Below are positions 8,386 through 17,745 of a stretch of 41,399 nucleotides of DNA, piece after piece. A program made the position numbers and the translations under genes. The DNA is taken from assembly GCA_012396115.1 (NCBI GenBank), contig JAAXOU010000010.1, positions 1 to 41,399 on the forward strand, given 5' to 3'. The first letter of the stretch is position 1, and every line of letters starts with the position of its first letter. The notes beneath the pieces are model-generated. The model saw nothing but the letters and a program-made list of their open reading frames with translations, was not told the origin of the DNA and ran no database searches. The stretch is from Streptomyces somaliensis DSM 40738 (GTDB lineage Bacteria > Actinomycetota > Actinomycetes > Streptomycetales > Streptomycetaceae).

Positions 8386-11300
8386 CTATTGTCCCCTTCC
8401 CCTCGCCAGGAACGACTTCCGGTTGTGGTTGGCGTGGGCGGCGAGTCCTTCCGCGAGCACGCGAAGAGGCCCCCAGTCCGTCCCGGCGGGAAACACCTTC
8501 CCCCGGGTCAGCTCCGTCTCGATCCTGTCGGCGAGGAGGCCGATGTCCTGCCCCTGTCCCTGGTACGAGGTCTTGGACATGGTGCGGGTCGCCGTCTCGC
8601 ACACCGCTTCGGCCAGCTCCCGCAGGTTCACCCGGCTCGTGTCGAGATCCGGGTTCTCCACCGCGTCCTTGTCCAGCATGCGGTACACCACCTGCTCCAG
8701 CGGCGTGAGTCCCGCCAGCCGCGGGTCCTCCTCGGTCTGGCGGCGCGCCTGCTCCAGCAGCGGCCCGAACGCCTGGAGCTGCTCCTCGAACCGGCCGGGC
8801 ATCTCCCGCAGGATCTCCTCCAGCCGCTGCGAGAGCCGGGTGTACTTCTCCGGGTCCTCCCGCTTCACCCGCTCCTCCAGGTGGAAGCGCAGGGCGTGCC
8901 CCATCTCGGCCGCGGCCTCGCGCGCGGGCATGGCCCGCACCCGCTCGTCGAACAGCGGCGACGCCAGCGACACGGGCGCGATCACCTGGTCGATCTCCGG
9001 GCCCTCCAGGTGCTCGGCGATCAGCGAGCGCACCTTGCGCCCGTACAGCCGCATCGTGAAGGTCCCGCCCGGAGCGTCGCGGTGGAGCGTACGGATGCGC
9101 TTCTGCAGCAGGCCCCAGCGGCGGGCCTCGCCCACGTAGTCCAGGCCGCGCTCGTGCGGCAGCACCCGCTCCAGCGTGGCGAGGAACCCGTGCAGGACCC
9201 GGTCGAAGCCCCTGCGGACGGTCTCGTCCTCGAAGGCCAGGGCGGCGGACCGCACGGCGGCGAAGTCGACGAGATCGGCGTCGACGACACCGGTGTGCTC
9301 GCGCAGGTACCGGCGCACCTCCTCCGCCGCCGGTCCCAGGGCGTCGAGCTCCACGGACATGCTGAGCATCGTGTCGTCGACGTCCGCCGCCCGGTAGTCG
9401 GCGAGCGCGCCGCTCAGGTGCTCGAAGACCCCGTAGTAGTCGACGACGTACCCGATCTCCTTGCCCGGCATGGGCCGGTTCACCCGGGCGACGGCCTGGA
9501 GCAGTTCGGCGTCCCGGATCGGCCGGTCCAGGTACAGCACCTGCTCGCGCGGGGCGTCGAAGCCGGTGAGCAGCATGGACTTGACGATCAGGAAGGCGAT
9601 GGGGCTCTCGGGGTGCACGGGGTCGGGTTCGGCCTCCGGCTTACCAGGCTGGTCCGTTCCTTCCCGGGACCACGGGTTGCCGCCGGCCCCGGCCGGGGCC
9701 CGGGGCTCGTTCACCGGGGCGCGGAAGGGCGTGGCGAGGACCCAGTCCGCTTCCGGCGGCAGGACGGGGAACGCCTGGTGGAACCGCTCGATGTACGCGG
9801 CCTGCCGCACCGGGTCCGTCCAGTTGAGCCACTCGCGCCGCTTGCGCTCCTGCCCCGGCGAGACGACCGGTACGAAGTCGATCCGGCGCAGCAGCGACCG
9901 GAAGGGGTGGGCCTGGAAGAGGTACCGGGTCCGCCGGTCCATCGCCTCGACCGGCGTCCCGGCGACCGCCTCCGGCCGGAACGCGGCGAGATCCTCCAGC
10001 AGGGCGTCCCGCGCCGCCCGCAGCGCGTGGTGGTACTCGACGGCCGCCTTCCGGCTGACCGCCGCCACCTGCGCCTTGAACCCGCCGCCCGGCAGCACCG
10101 TCGTCACCCAGTGCTCCAGCATGTCCTCGGCCTTGGCCCGGATCATCCGCGTCGACTCGGCGACGTCCCTCTCGGTGGGCCACCGGTGGAGGAGCCGGCG
10201 CCGCTCCTCGTCGGTGCGGTCGCGGACGAGGTCCTCGAAGCGCCGGTCCAGGCCCCGCTGGTCGTGAACCGTCCCCTCACCGGTGCGGCCCTCGTAGCGG
10301 ATGCGGACGACCACGCCGTCGCGCTCGGCGTCCGCCATCCGGTACTCGTCCAGGAACCCCCGGTCGGGACCGCCGCTGAAGATCCGGCGCGTGTCCCCCG
10401 CCTTGCCGGTCACGATGGGGGTGCCGGTGAAGCCGATCTTCGCCGCATTGGGGATCGCCTTGCGCAGGGCGGCGTGCAGCAGGCTCGTGTGGGACCGGTG
10501 CGCCTCGTCGACGAGGACGAGGATGTCCGGGGAGGTGTTGCACTCGGGGAAGTTCGGCACCGGGGGCAGCTTCGCCGCACGCCGCTCCCGCCTGGCCTGC
10601 TCCGCCTCGTCGTACTCGGCGGGCAGGTCCCGGTCGTCGCCGTCGTCCTCCGCCTCGGCCGCGAAGGCGAACCCGCCGGCCCCGTACTTCTGGATCATCG
10701 CGAAGACGACCCGCCGGCCGCCGTCCCGCAGCAGCCCCGCCATCTGGTCCGCGGTCTCGGCGGTCTCCACCTCGACCTCGCTCAGCCGCAGGGTGCCTGC
10801 GAGCTGTTCCTGCAGCTGGGTGCGGTCGGTGACCACCACCACCATGAAGTTGTTCAACCGGTGGTGGTGGTGCATCCGGCGGACGAGGAACGTCATGGTG
10901 AGGCTTTTGCCGGAACCCTGGGTGTGCCAGATGACACCCCCTCGCTCGTCCTCGAGGACCGAACTGCCGCGCGCCCTGCCGGTGAGCAGCTTGCGGACCG
11001 CCTTCTCGGCCGCCCGGTACTGCTGGTGCCGTGCGACGGCCTTGACCGTCCGGGCGCCGCCCGACTCGGTCGGGACGGTCATCGGGATGACGTAGTGCCG
11101 GACGACCCTGAGCAGCGCCTCGGGGCGCAGGACGACGCCCACCAGCTTGTGCCGCTCGTTGAGCCTGCCCGCACCGCCCGGCAGTTCGGCGGTGAGTGTC
11201 GCCGGGTCCTCCGGCTCGACGCTCCGCCAGGGGTGGAAGTGCTCCGGGGTGGAGGTGACCGTGCCGAGGTAGGCGGTCCCCGCCGTCGCGGCCACGAGCA

Positions 11301-11940
11301 GCTGCACCGTACGGAACAGCTCCGGGACCCCGGCGGGCAGCGGCAGACCGCCGCCGTCCCGTTCGTCGTCGGGCAGCGGCGATCCGGCGTAGTGCCGCAG
11401 GTCGAGGACGGCGCTGCGGATCGGGTCGGCGAGGTCCGGGCTCTTGCACTCGACGGCGACGAGCGGGATGCCGTTCACAAACAGGACGATGTCGAGGACC
11501 GACACCTCACCGGACCGGCTGCGGACCCGGAGCTGGTCGACGACGGTGAACTCGTTGCGGCTGACGTGCTCCTCGTGCCACTCGATGTACTGGACGACGG
11601 CGGACGGCCCGCCGTGCGCGGCGGACGGCCCGGCCAGCAGGTGGCCGTTGAGGAGGAGGTCGGTGGCGGCGAGGTTGGCCCGGTCGACGCCCTCGCCGAC
11701 GGAGACGGCGGCCAGGGCGGCGATCGACCGCTTGACGTCGTCCGCGTCCATCCACGCCCGGCCGTCGTCGGCACGGAGGTTGATACGCCGCAGCGCCCTG
11801 GAAAGCTGGTCGGTGAGGAACGGGACGCCGGCGTCGAGCGTGCCGACGTCCTTGCCGGGGACGTGCTTCCAGCCCATCGCCTCAAGCTGCGCGACGGTCG
11901 GCCGCTCCACCTCGTCCCGCTCGACCTGCAAAACCGCCAT
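8386..11940 (-). CDS. hsdR: Type I restriction endonuclease, R (motor/nuclease) subunit
   Basis: 1184 residues, full length for HsdR. The N-terminal PD-(D/E)xK nuclease has Asp150 in LDIVLFVNG and Glu164-Cys-Lys166 in VECK. The SF2 translocase follows with Walker A HTQGSGKS (near 343), DEAH box VDEAH (near 478), GFTGTP motif III and later RVNRP (motif VI region). With HsdM and HsdS it should cut unmethylated DNA after ATP-driven translocation in the cytoplasm. The gene is separated from hsdS by four small or regulatory genes. It is followed 5 bp later by the YgjP-like metallopeptidase. A decayed fragment similar to residues ~613-765 lies at 21590-22047. Confidence 0.96.
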   Translation of the reverse strand: MAVLQVERDEVERPTVAQLEAMGWKHVPGKDVGTLDAGVPFLTDQLSRALRRINLRADDGRAWMDADDVKRSIAALAAVSVGEGVDRANLAATDLLLNGHLLAGPSAAHGGPSAVVQYIEWHEEHVSRNEFTVVDQLRVRSRSGEVSVLDIVLFVNGIPLVAVECKSPDLADPIRSAVLDLRHYAGSPLPDDERDGGGLPLPAGVPELFRTVQLLVAATAGTAYLGTVTSTPEHFHPWRSVEPEDPATLTAELPGGAGRLNERHKLVGVVLRPEALLRVVRHYVIPMTVPTESGGARTVKAVARHQQYRAAEKAVRKLLTGRARGSSVLEDERGGVIWHTQGSGKSLTMTFLVRRMHHHHRLNNFMVVVVTDRTQLQEQLAGTLRLSEVEVETAETADQMAGLLRDGGRRVVFAMIQKYGAGGFAFAAEAEDDGDDRDLPAEYDEAEQARRERRAAKLPPVPNFPECNTSPDILVLVDEAHRSHTSLLHAALRKAIPNAAKIGFTGTPIVTGKAGDTRRIFSGGPDRGFLDEYRMADAERDGVVVRIRYEGRTGEGTVHDQRGLDRRFEDLVRDRTDEERRRLLHRWPTERDVAESTRMIRAKAEDMLEHWVTTVLPGGGFKAQVAAVSRKAAVEYHHALRAARDALLEDLAAFRPEAVAGTPVEAMDRRTRYLFQAHPFRSLLRRIDFVPVVSPGQERKRREWLNWTDPVRQAAYIERFHQAFPVLPPEADWVLATPFRAPVNEPRAPAGAGGNPWSREGTDQPGKPEAEPDPVHPESPIAFLIVKSMLLTGFDAPREQVLYLDRPIRDAELLQAVARVNRPMPGKEIGYVVDYYGVFEHLSGALADYRAADVDDTMLSMSVELDALGPAAEEVRRYLREHTGVVDADLVDFAAVRSAALAFEDETVRRGFDRVLHGFLATLERVLPHERGLDYVGEARRWGLLQKRIRTLHRDAPGGTFTMRLYGRKVRSLIAEHLEGPEIDQVIAPVSLASPLFDERVRAMPAREAAAEMGHALRFHLEERVKREDPEKYTRLSQRLEEILREMPGRFEEQLQAFGPLLEQARRQTEEDPRLAGLTPLEQVVYRMLDKDAVENPDLDTSRVNLRELAEAVCETATRTMSKTSYQGQGQDIGLLADRIETELTRGKVFPAGTDWGPLRVLAEGLAAHANHNRKSFLARGRGQ

Positions 11941-12039
11941 GCCCCCACGCCCCTCGCCCGCTCAAACACCCGTGCAGGCGATCCATTCTGCGCCATGACA
12001 GGTGCTGCGGAGGGGAGTTCAGGCCGCCGGAGGGTGGGG

Positions 12040-12354
12040 CTATCCGGGGTGACCGGCGCGAGCGGCGACCCCCTCCAGCCGCGCGCCCCGGCTCCGCGCG
12101 ATGCGGTGCACGTCGCGCAGGGACTCCGACAGACGGGCGACGACGTAACGGAGCTGCTCGGGCGTCGCCGAACGGTCGTCCAGCAGGTCCTCGACGTGGC
12201 CGAGGAGATCATCGGCCATGCCGAGCTGCACGCTCTCAACGTTGTCGGCGACGCGGGACACGTACCCCTCGCCGTCCCCGATGAGGTAGCAGGGCTGGCC
12301 CTCGGCACCGGTCCAGGGGAGCAGCCGGGCGGCGTCGGTGGTGTACCGGGTCAC
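12040..12354 (-). CDS. Small conserved actinobacterial protein of unknown function
   Basis: 104 residues starting at GTG 12354 behind GGGAGG. The start overlaps the stop of the upstream small gene by 4 bp (GTGA), so the two are translationally coupled. The sequence begins TRYTTDAARLLPW, then has a Gly-rich turn (LIGDGEGYVSRVADNVE) and a C-terminal helical stretch with many acidic residues (LGHVEDLLDDR, VARLSESLRDVHRIAR). No catalytic motif or membrane segment. Its partner and the neighbouring HTH/DUF397 pair suggest a regulatory cassette, and it ends 99 bp before hsdR on the same strand, so it may share transcription with hsdR. Confidence 0.75.
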   Translation of the reverse strand: MTRYTTDAARLLPWTGAEGQPCYLIGDGEGYVSRVADNVESVQLGMADDLLGHVEDLLDDRSATPEQLRYVVARLSESLRDVHRIARSRGARLEGVAARAGHPG

Positions 12355-12665
12355 GGCGTGACCTCCCTTCCGTGGATGACGCGGGGTCCGATGTCGATGC
12401 CGTGCGCAGCGAGCCAGAGGGCGCGGCGGCGGCCCCGCTGACGTCGGGCCTCGTCCTGAAGGCGCTCGTGGGCGAGCAGGTAGGGCCGGACGAGCGGGCT
12501 GTCCTCTCCCCGGAAGTACGGCTCGGGCGCGGGAGCGGGTGCGGGATCGGGTCCGGGCACATGCGGTACGGGGCGGGTACGGGTGCACGGCTGACGGTGG
12601 CGTCCGGGCGGCGGCCACAAGAGCCGCAGCAGCGGGTCGAGCACCCGGGCGATACAGTGCAACAC
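12351..12665 (-). CDS. Small conserved actinobacterial protein of unknown function, partner of the next gene
   Basis: 104 residues if it starts at GTG 12665, preceded by ACGGAG; TTG 12662 and GTG 12695 are alternatives. The N-terminus is a short hydrophobic helix (CIARVLDPLLRLLW), followed by Pro-rich linkers (PGPDPAPAPAPEPYF) and a basic helical segment ending LWLAAHGIDIGPRVIHG. I recognise the layout from Streptomyces proteins near HTH regulators but know no function. It shares the upstream region with the HTH gene on the opposite strand; a TCAACT-N7-AGTTGA repeat lies right at its start. Confidence 0.65.
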   Translation of the reverse strand: MLHCIARVLDPLLRLLWPPPGRHRQPCTRTRPVPHVPGPDPAPAPAPEPYFRGEDSPLVRPYLLAHERLQDEARRQRGRRRALWLAAHGIDIGPRVIHGREVTP

Positions 12666-12669
12666 GTCG

Positions 12670-12688
12670 TCAACTCCGTTGTAGTTGA
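12670..12688. promoter_or_regulatory. Inverted repeat TCAACT-N7-AGTTGA
   Basis: Perfect 6-bp arms (12670-12675, 12683-12688) with a 7-bp spacer, directly upstream of the chosen start of the leftward small gene. It has the same 6-7-6 geometry as the palindrome before the HTH gene but different bases. Could be an operator or an RNA hairpin covering the ribosome-binding site. Confidence 0.45.
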
Positions 12689-12834
12689 GGGCCACGCCCC
12701 CGGACCGTTCACCTCGGTCGCGGGGGTCTCGCGCGTTCGGCTCCGCCGGGCTCGTCCGCCCGCCGGAACTTCGCTCCGTAGCGATTCCCTCACAGCCTGG
12801 GACCGACAGGGCTACGCTGACCAGGGGGTTCGAG

Positions 12835-12853
12835 GTGACAGAGCTTTTGTCAC
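12835..12853. promoter_or_regulatory. Putative operator GTGACA-N7-TGTCAC of the HTH gene
   Basis: Perfect inverted repeat: arms 12835-12840 and 12848-12853, spacer GAGCTTT. It ends 13 bp before the ATG at 12867, a position where a bound protein would block transcription or translation start. A second copy with the same spacing lies at 13237-13255 inside the gene. Confidence 0.6.
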
Positions 12854-12866
12854 GAAGGGGTTGACG

Positions 12867-13661
12867 ATGACGAACGTCTACGGGGAGTGGCTGAAGGCGC
12901 AGCGGGAGGTGTCCGGCCTCACCCAGCAGGAGCTGGCCGACCTCGCGATCATGACGCGCTCCCACATCGCCCACATCGAGGCGGGCCGCCGGATCCCGTC
13001 GGCGGAGGACGCACGGCGGCTGGACGCGGCGCTGGGCACGGGGAACGTCCTGCAGAGCTTCCTGCCGAAGCAGGACGTGGCGGTCGCGGACTACTTCGAG
13101 ACGGCGCTTGAACTGGAGCAGCAGGCGACGGTGATCCAGGAGTTCGCGCTGTCCCTCGTGCCTGGCGTCCTCCAGACGGAGGGGTACGCCCGTGCGGTTC
13201 TGCGGCCGAGTGTCACCCCCCGGAGTGAAGAGGAACGTGACAGGCTCCTTGTCACACGGCTGAGGCGAGGAACGATCCTCTCCGACCCGGCCACTCCGTT
13301 ATTCTGCGCCCTCCTGGACGAGGCGGTACTACGCCGCCACGTCGGGAGCCCAGAGGTCATGGCGGAGCAACTGACCCACATCGTCGGCTTGGTGGAGGCC
13401 GATCGGGTTCGTGTGCACGTACTCCCCTTCGGGGCGGGCTATCACCCGCTACTGCAAGGGATGCTGTCGCTGATGATGTTCGATGACCAGCCTCCGGTCG
13501 CCTACGGCGAGGGAGTGCTCATGGGCAAGCTGCACGACTCGCCCGCCATGGTCGAGACGTTGCAGCGCACCTACACTCTCGCCTTGGGCGACGCGCTCCC
13601 CCGCAAGGAGTCGCTCGCCCTACTGAGGGCGACTGCGGAGGAATACGAGCACGATGACTGA
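12867..13661 (+). CDS. Scr1-type helix-turn-helix regulator (XRE HTH plus DUF5753)
   Basis: 264 residues from ATG 12867, behind GAAGGGG. Residues ~8-60 are an XRE-type HTH (LTQQELADLAIMTRSHIAHIEAGRR). The rest is the DUF5753 domain with its characteristic LVPGVLQTEGYARAVL segment. These proteins pair with DUF397 proteins in Streptomyces; the S. coelicolor Scr1/Scr2 and WhiJ-type pairs affect development and antibiotic production and have been described as toxin-antitoxin-like. It overlaps the DUF397 gene by 8 bp. The pair sits on the strand opposite to the restriction genes, between hsdS and hsdR, which may make it a local controller. Palindromes before and inside the gene suggest autoregulation. 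Confidence 0.92.
   Translation: MTNVYGEWLKAQREVSGLTQQELADLAIMTRSHIAHIEAGRRIPSAEDARRLDAALGTGNVLQSFLPKQDVAVADYFETALELEQQATVIQEFALSLVPGVLQTEGYARAVLRPSVTPRSEEERDRLLVTRLRRGTILSDPATPLFCALLDEAVLRRHVGSPEVMAEQLTHIVGLVEADRVRVHVLPFGAGYHPLLQGMLSLMMFDDQPPVAYGEGVLMGKLHDSPAMVETLQRTYTLALGDALPRKESLALLRATAEEYEHDD
13237..13255. promoter_or_regulatory. Second GTGACA-N7-TGTCAC repeat, inside the HTH gene
   Basis: Perfect arms 13237-13242 and 13250-13255, spacer GGCTCCT. Same arms and same spacing as 12835-12853, 402 bp downstream. It might allow looping or roadblock repression; chance cannot be excluded. Confidence 0.5.
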
Positions 13662-13863
13662 GCGCACCATCCCGAACGCGGCCATATTGAGCGGCTGGCG
13701 CAAATCTTCGTACAGCAGCGGGGACGGCGGCAGCTGCGTAGAGGTGTTGGACGACCACCCCTCGGGGGTTCCGGTCCGTGACTCGAAGATTCCTAATGGC
13801 CCAGCTTTGGTCTTCCGCAACTCCAACTGGTCGTCTTTCGTCGCCGCCGTTAAAGACACCTAG
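13654..13863 (+). CDS. DUF397-domain protein
   Basis: 69 residues, starting at ATG 13654 inside the end of the HTH gene (8-bp overlap), with GGAGG upstream. It has the DUF397 signature: GWRKSSYSSGDGGSCVEV, then VPVRDSK and a C-terminal WSSFVAAVK. DUF397 proteins act together with the adjacent DUF5753-HTH protein, probably by direct binding; the biochemical activity is unknown. The gene stops 6 bp before the convergent hsdS stop. GTCCTGATCAGGAC, a perfect 14-bp palindrome at 13863-13876, covers this junction and both stop codons or their edges. Confidence 0.95.
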   Translation: MTERTIPNAAILSGWRKSSYSSGDGGSCVEVLDDHPSGVPVRDSKIPNGPALVFRNSNWSSFVAAVKDT

Positions 13864-13869
13864 TCCTGA

Positions 13870-15063
13870 TCAGGACCTGCCGCTCAGCAGATCGTCCACG
13901 AGCCCTTGCTTCATGTTCCTCAGCTTCACAAGCTCGGCCTCTTCTAGGCGCTGCTGTACAGTCACGGCTGCCAAGCGGTCAAGGATTGCGCGCTGTTCCC
14001 GTACCTCGATGCAAGGGAACGGGCAGTCGCGGACGTCGTCGCCGTTGATACTGGCTTGAGAAATAGCACTCTTGGCGCGCACCCTAAAGTACTTCTTAGG
14101 CAATACACTACCCAGCCACATTTCGACAAATGCTGGCACAGCTCGGTCAGATCGAACCTTACACCGCATCATGTTCGACTCAAAGATGGTCGGCTCAGTC
14201 AGTTCACGAACTGCCGTGGATTTTCCAACCAGTTCCGGCGTGTTCACTCGATTGATGACAATGTCACCGACAGCGAGTCCATAAGAGGACGCCTCCGATT
14301 CGGTCACCGAGACCCTTAGGAGGTTCCGAGTGAAGTCCGACGGGCCTCCTTTGAAGCTGTCAATGCGAACAATGGGTGTCCCCTCGACACCATACGAAGA
14401 AGCCTGTTTGTAGATCCCGTTCTGCGGTCCATACTCGATAACGTCCTCAAAACGGCCAAGCTCGACACCGCCGAGTTGCGCGGACGCCACGCCGTCCCCG
14501 ACCTTCTGCAGCTTGGCAACGGACCGCGCAATGGCACCTTCTTGCGCCGCCACCGCGTCGATCACCTCGACGATCCGCCGCTGCTCGGGCAGAGGCCGTA
14601 GAGGAAAGAGCAAGGCCCCGAAACGGTCCCCGCCAAGGTGGGCGATGCTCGTCGTCTGCTTTGCAACAGCGGCGAACACACCGGTAGCTAGCCACCGCTC
14701 AAAAATGATCTGCGCATACGCGGGAAGGACTTCACCACCAGGACGAAATCGCACAAGCGTATTTTGGAAGCAGTAATCACCCGCAGCACCTTCATAGATC
14801 GCGCTACGCCCAACAAGTTCCAGACTCTGCCCCTCGTTCAACAAGATATCGCCCGGCTTGAGTCCATAGATTCTCCGCTCGTCAGAACTGAATCCCATGA
14901 AGTTCACGTCGGAGTAGTCGATGCGCCCCAGAAGAACGTTCGCGACCCGTAGGTACGGAAATTTCCCGGTGGCTTCCCTGCTGCTCGGCGAGAGCTGCTT
15001 GCCCATGCGGACCTCGCCGACCTCCCGCACGGGAACCCAACGGATCTCGGCGTCACTCGACAT
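13870..15063 (-). CDS. hsdS: Type I restriction-modification DNA specificity subunit
   Basis: 397 residues. The usual two halves are seen: target-recognition domain 1 ([26 protein letters not shown]), a central conserved helix after [15 protein letters not shown], then domain 2 ([31 protein letters not shown]) and a closing helix with [10 protein letters not shown] and [13 protein letters not shown]. HsdS sets the bipartite sequence recognised by both the methylase and nuclease complexes. ATG 15063 overlaps the hsdM stop by 11 bp, so expression is coupled. Base composition is clearly lower in GC and codon use more mixed than in hsdM, mainly in the recognition domains, as expected of exchanged specificity domains. 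The target sequence cannot be read from the protein. Confidence 0.95.
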   Translation of the reverse strand: MSSDAEIRWVPVREVGEVRMGKQLSPSSREATGKFPYLRVANVLLGRIDYSDVNFMGFSSDERRIYGLKPGDILLNEGQSLELVGRSAIYEGAAGDYCFQNTLVRFRPGGEVLPAYAQIIFERWLATGVFAAVAKQTTSIAHLGGDRFGALLFPLRPLPEQRRIVEVIDAVAAQEGAIARSVAKLQKVGDGVASAQLGGVELGRFEDVIEYGPQNGIYKQASSYGVEGTPIVRIDSFKGGPSDFTRNLLRVSVTESEASSYGLAVGDIVINRVNTPELVGKSTAVRELTEPTIFESNMMRCKVRSDRAVPAFVEMWLGSVLPKKYFRVRAKSAISQASINGDDVRDCPFPCIEVREQRAILDRLAAVTVQQRLEEAELVKLRNMKQGLVDDLLSGRS

Positions 15064-17653
15064 AGCCCAGCTCCTTCAGGAACCCGTCCAGCGTCGCCGC
15101 CGCGCGCTCGCGCTCCGCGCGGATCTCCCGCAGCGAGACCGCGTACTTGTCCGTCCACACCGTGTACGCGTCGACCAACTCCCGTCGGCGCCGCACCACA
15201 TGGCCCTCCAGCTTGCCCGCCAGGTCGTCCCGCAGCAGGTTGAGTACCACGCGGCGCTCGCCCTCCGGGTCCTGCGCGTACCGCTTCCGCGCGGCGATCA
15301 GCCTCGGCGGGTCCTCGGCCAGCTTGGACGGGTCCGGCCAGGGGAACCAGAACTCCGCCTCAAGCTTCTTGATGCGCGCCGCGGCTTTGGTGCGTTCCCT
15401 CTTCACGTGCGCCAGCTCCGCCAGCTGCTCCACGCTCAGCTCGACCTGTTCCCGTGTGACAGCGTCCTCGTCACCTTCGGTCTCGCCGTCCTCCGAAGCC
15501 TCCGGCTCGGCGTTGAGTTCCTTCCAGCGGGCGTCCAGCTCCGCCTTGCGGGCGTCCGCCTCGGCCAGTTCCGCCAGGAACTCCGGGACGATCGCCGCGA
15601 CCACCTTGTGGTCGTAGGCCTGGCGCCGCTCCGCCGCCGTGCGCTTGCGCAGCTTCCGCGTCTTGGGGTCCTGTTCGGGTGCGAGCATCGTCTCGACGTT
15701 CTCGACCCAGCCGTCGAGGACCCCGGCGAAGCCGTTCTCGGACAGGGCCAGCAGGTCGTACTTGGCCTCGTACCACCAGCCGGCCACCGCGCCCGCGAGC
15801 GCGTACCGGTCGAGCAGGCCGATCCCGCCGAGCCGTTCGACGAAGGAGTCGATGAGCGAGCTCCGTACGGTCATCAGCGCCGCCTTGCGCTCCGGGGCCG
15901 TCAGGTCGGCCAGGCGCTCGTCGGTGGCGGCCACGGCCTCCAGGTGGCGGGCCTCCTCGTCCCACCACTTGGCGAAGGCCCGCCGCAGTTCCTCCTCGCG
16001 GGGCCGCGTCAGCTCCGCCAGCCGGGCCGCGTCCGGGCGCTCGTCCTCCGGGAGGAAGTCCACGTACGCCGGGTCGACCGGGTCCCGCTCGGCGAACAGG
16101 TCTTCCGGCCGGATCCCGTAGGCGTCGAGCAGGTTTCGCTTGGCCTCGACCTCCGCGCGCGGCATGCCGCCCGTCAGGTGGGCCCGCACGTCCTGCGGCT
16201 CGGGCGGGGGCGTGTTGTCCACGTACCGGCGGATGTTGAGGTTGTAGTCGTTCTTCCGCAGTTCCTCGCGCGCGACCACCCGGGCGAAGCCGGGTACGTC
16301 CTCGTACGCGCGGAACGTGGTGACGATCTTCTCCGCGTGCTCGGGCAGGAGCACGTTCTGCGCCCGCTCCGCGTGGTACTCGCGGTCGGCGTTGACGAAG
16401 AGGATCCGGCCCTCCCGCTCGCGGTCCTTCTTGCCGGGCGGGCGGAGGACCAGGATGCAGGCGGGGATGCCGGTGCCGTAGAAGAGGTTCGGGGCGAGGC
16501 CGATGACCGCCTCAATGGCGTCCTTCTCGATCAGCTCGGCGCGGATGTCCCGCTCGCCGCCGCCCCGGAAGAGCACGCCGTGCGGCATGACCGTGATGAC
16601 CATGCCGCCGCGTCCCTCCTGCTTGGTCATCCAGAGCATGTGCTGGAGGAACATCAGGTCGGCCTTGCCGCGCTCGCTCGTCGCGCCGTACTTCGCCCGC
16701 TCGGCCTTGTGCGGGTAGTTCGCGTACGAGTAGTCCATGGAGAACGGCGGGTTGCTGAGCACGCCGTCGTACCGGTCGTCGTCGGACTTCGGGACGTGCG
16801 CCGGCTCCGACAGGGTGTCGCCGGTGCGCAGGTCGAAGCGGGTGCTGACGCCGTGGAGCACCATGTTCATCGTGGACATGATCCAGGAGCCGCTGTTGGC
16901 GTCCTGTCCGGCGAAGAACATGTTCTCGGTGTCCCCGCCGTGCTCCTCCACGTACTCCTTGGCGTGGATGAGCATGCCGCCCGAGCCGACGCAGGGGTCG
17001 TAGATGCGCGTGCCGTCCTCGGGGTCGAGCAGCTCGACCATCATCCGGACCACGGCGCGCGGGGTGTAGAACTCTCCGCCCTTCCGGCCGGCCGAGTCCG
17101 CGAACTCCTTGATCAGATACTCGTACGCGGCACCGATCAGGTCCGGGAACTCGAAGTCCTCCGTCCGCAGCCGTACCCGCCCGAAGTGGGCGATCAGCAG
17201 CTTCAGCCGCTGGTCGGCGAGCTTGGCGGCACCCGCCGTGGCACCCGAGCCGCCGATGCGGTTGAAGTCGAGCTGGTCGAAGAGGCCCCTGAGCTTGGTG
17301 TTCTGCCCTTCGAGGGCCTGGAGGGCGGGCCTCAGCCGCGTCTCGTTGACGTTGTGGGTGCCGGACGCGATCCTGGCCCAGCGCGCCTCCTTCGGGACGA
17401 AGAGGACTCCGCGGTCGCTGTACGGCGCCGGGCGTTCCAGGTAGCCCTCCAGCCGCTCCCCGGTCATGCCCGGCACGGTCTTCGCGTGCTCTCTGATCCG
17501 CTCGCGTGCCGCCTCGAACTCGTCGTTGGCCCGCTTCAGGAACAGCAGGCCGAAGATGTAGTCCTTGTACTCGGAGGCGTCCATCGTCCCGCGGAGGATG
17601 TCCGCGGCGGCGAACAGATGCCGCTCCAGCTGCGCGAGCGTGAGCTTGGCCAC
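15053..17653 (-). CDS. hsdM: Type I restriction-modification DNA methyltransferase subunit
   Basis: 866 residues from GTG 17653. The N-terminal helical HsdM domain starts [19 protein letters not shown]. The adenine-N6 methylase core has the SAM-binding [10 protein letters not shown] (near 221) and catalytic NPPF (near 301). Together with HsdS it methylates the host's own target sites in the cytoplasm. The core ends near residue 500; the remaining ~350 residues are charged and helical, including probable coiled coil ([20 protein letters not shown]), so the protein is much longer than the ~500-residue classical HsdM. Similar long forms exist in actinobacteria. The gene overlaps hsdS by 11 bp; the RloAB pair lies upstream on the same strand. 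Confidence 0.95.
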   Translation of the reverse strand: MAKLTLAQLERHLFAAADILRGTMDASEYKDYIFGLLFLKRANDEFEAARERIREHAKTVPGMTGERLEGYLERPAPYSDRGVLFVPKEARWARIASGTHNVNETRLRPALQALEGQNTKLRGLFDQLDFNRIGGSGATAGAAKLADQRLKLLIAHFGRVRLRTEDFEFPDLIGAAYEYLIKEFADSAGRKGGEFYTPRAVVRMMVELLDPEDGTRIYDPCVGSGGMLIHAKEYVEEHGGDTENMFFAGQDANSGSWIMSTMNMVLHGVSTRFDLRTGDTLSEPAHVPKSDDDRYDGVLSNPPFSMDYSYANYPHKAERAKYGATSERGKADLMFLQHMLWMTKQEGRGGMVITVMPHGVLFRGGGERDIRAELIEKDAIEAVIGLAPNLFYGTGIPACILVLRPPGKKDREREGRILFVNADREYHAERAQNVLLPEHAEKIVTTFRAYEDVPGFARVVAREELRKNDYNLNIRRYVDNTPPPEPQDVRAHLTGGMPRAEVEAKRNLLDAYGIRPEDLFAERDPVDPAYVDFLPEDERPDAARLAELTRPREEELRRAFAKWWDEEARHLEAVAATDERLADLTAPERKAALMTVRSSLIDSFVERLGGIGLLDRYALAGAVAGWWYEAKYDLLALSENGFAGVLDGWVENVETMLAPEQDPKTRKLRKRTAAERRQAYDHKVVAAIVPEFLAELAEADARKAELDARWKELNAEPEASEDGETEGDEDAVTREQVELSVEQLAELAHVKRERTKAAARIKKLEAEFWFPWPDPSKLAEDPPRLIAARKRYAQDPEGERRVVLNLLRDDLAGKLEGHVVRRRRELVDAYTVWTDKYAVSLREIRAERERAAATLDGFLKELGYVE

Positions 17654-17745
17654 GTCACCGTCTTCCCTACGACCCGATACGACGAGGGAACCCTACGGCG
17701 ACTCGGAGCAGAGGCGAAAACGGCGGGCCCCACCGGTCATCAGCC

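Noticed and set aside
13863-13876. GTCCTGATCAGGAC palindrome as a terminator between DUF397 and hsdS
   Set aside because: Without a loop it cannot form a good RNA hairpin (at most a few base pairs), and there is no T tract; noted only as a junction feature.
15456-15474. GTGACA-N7-CGTCAC in hsdM as a firm operator
   Set aside because: One mismatch and deep within a coding region; kept only as a side remark to the two perfect copies.
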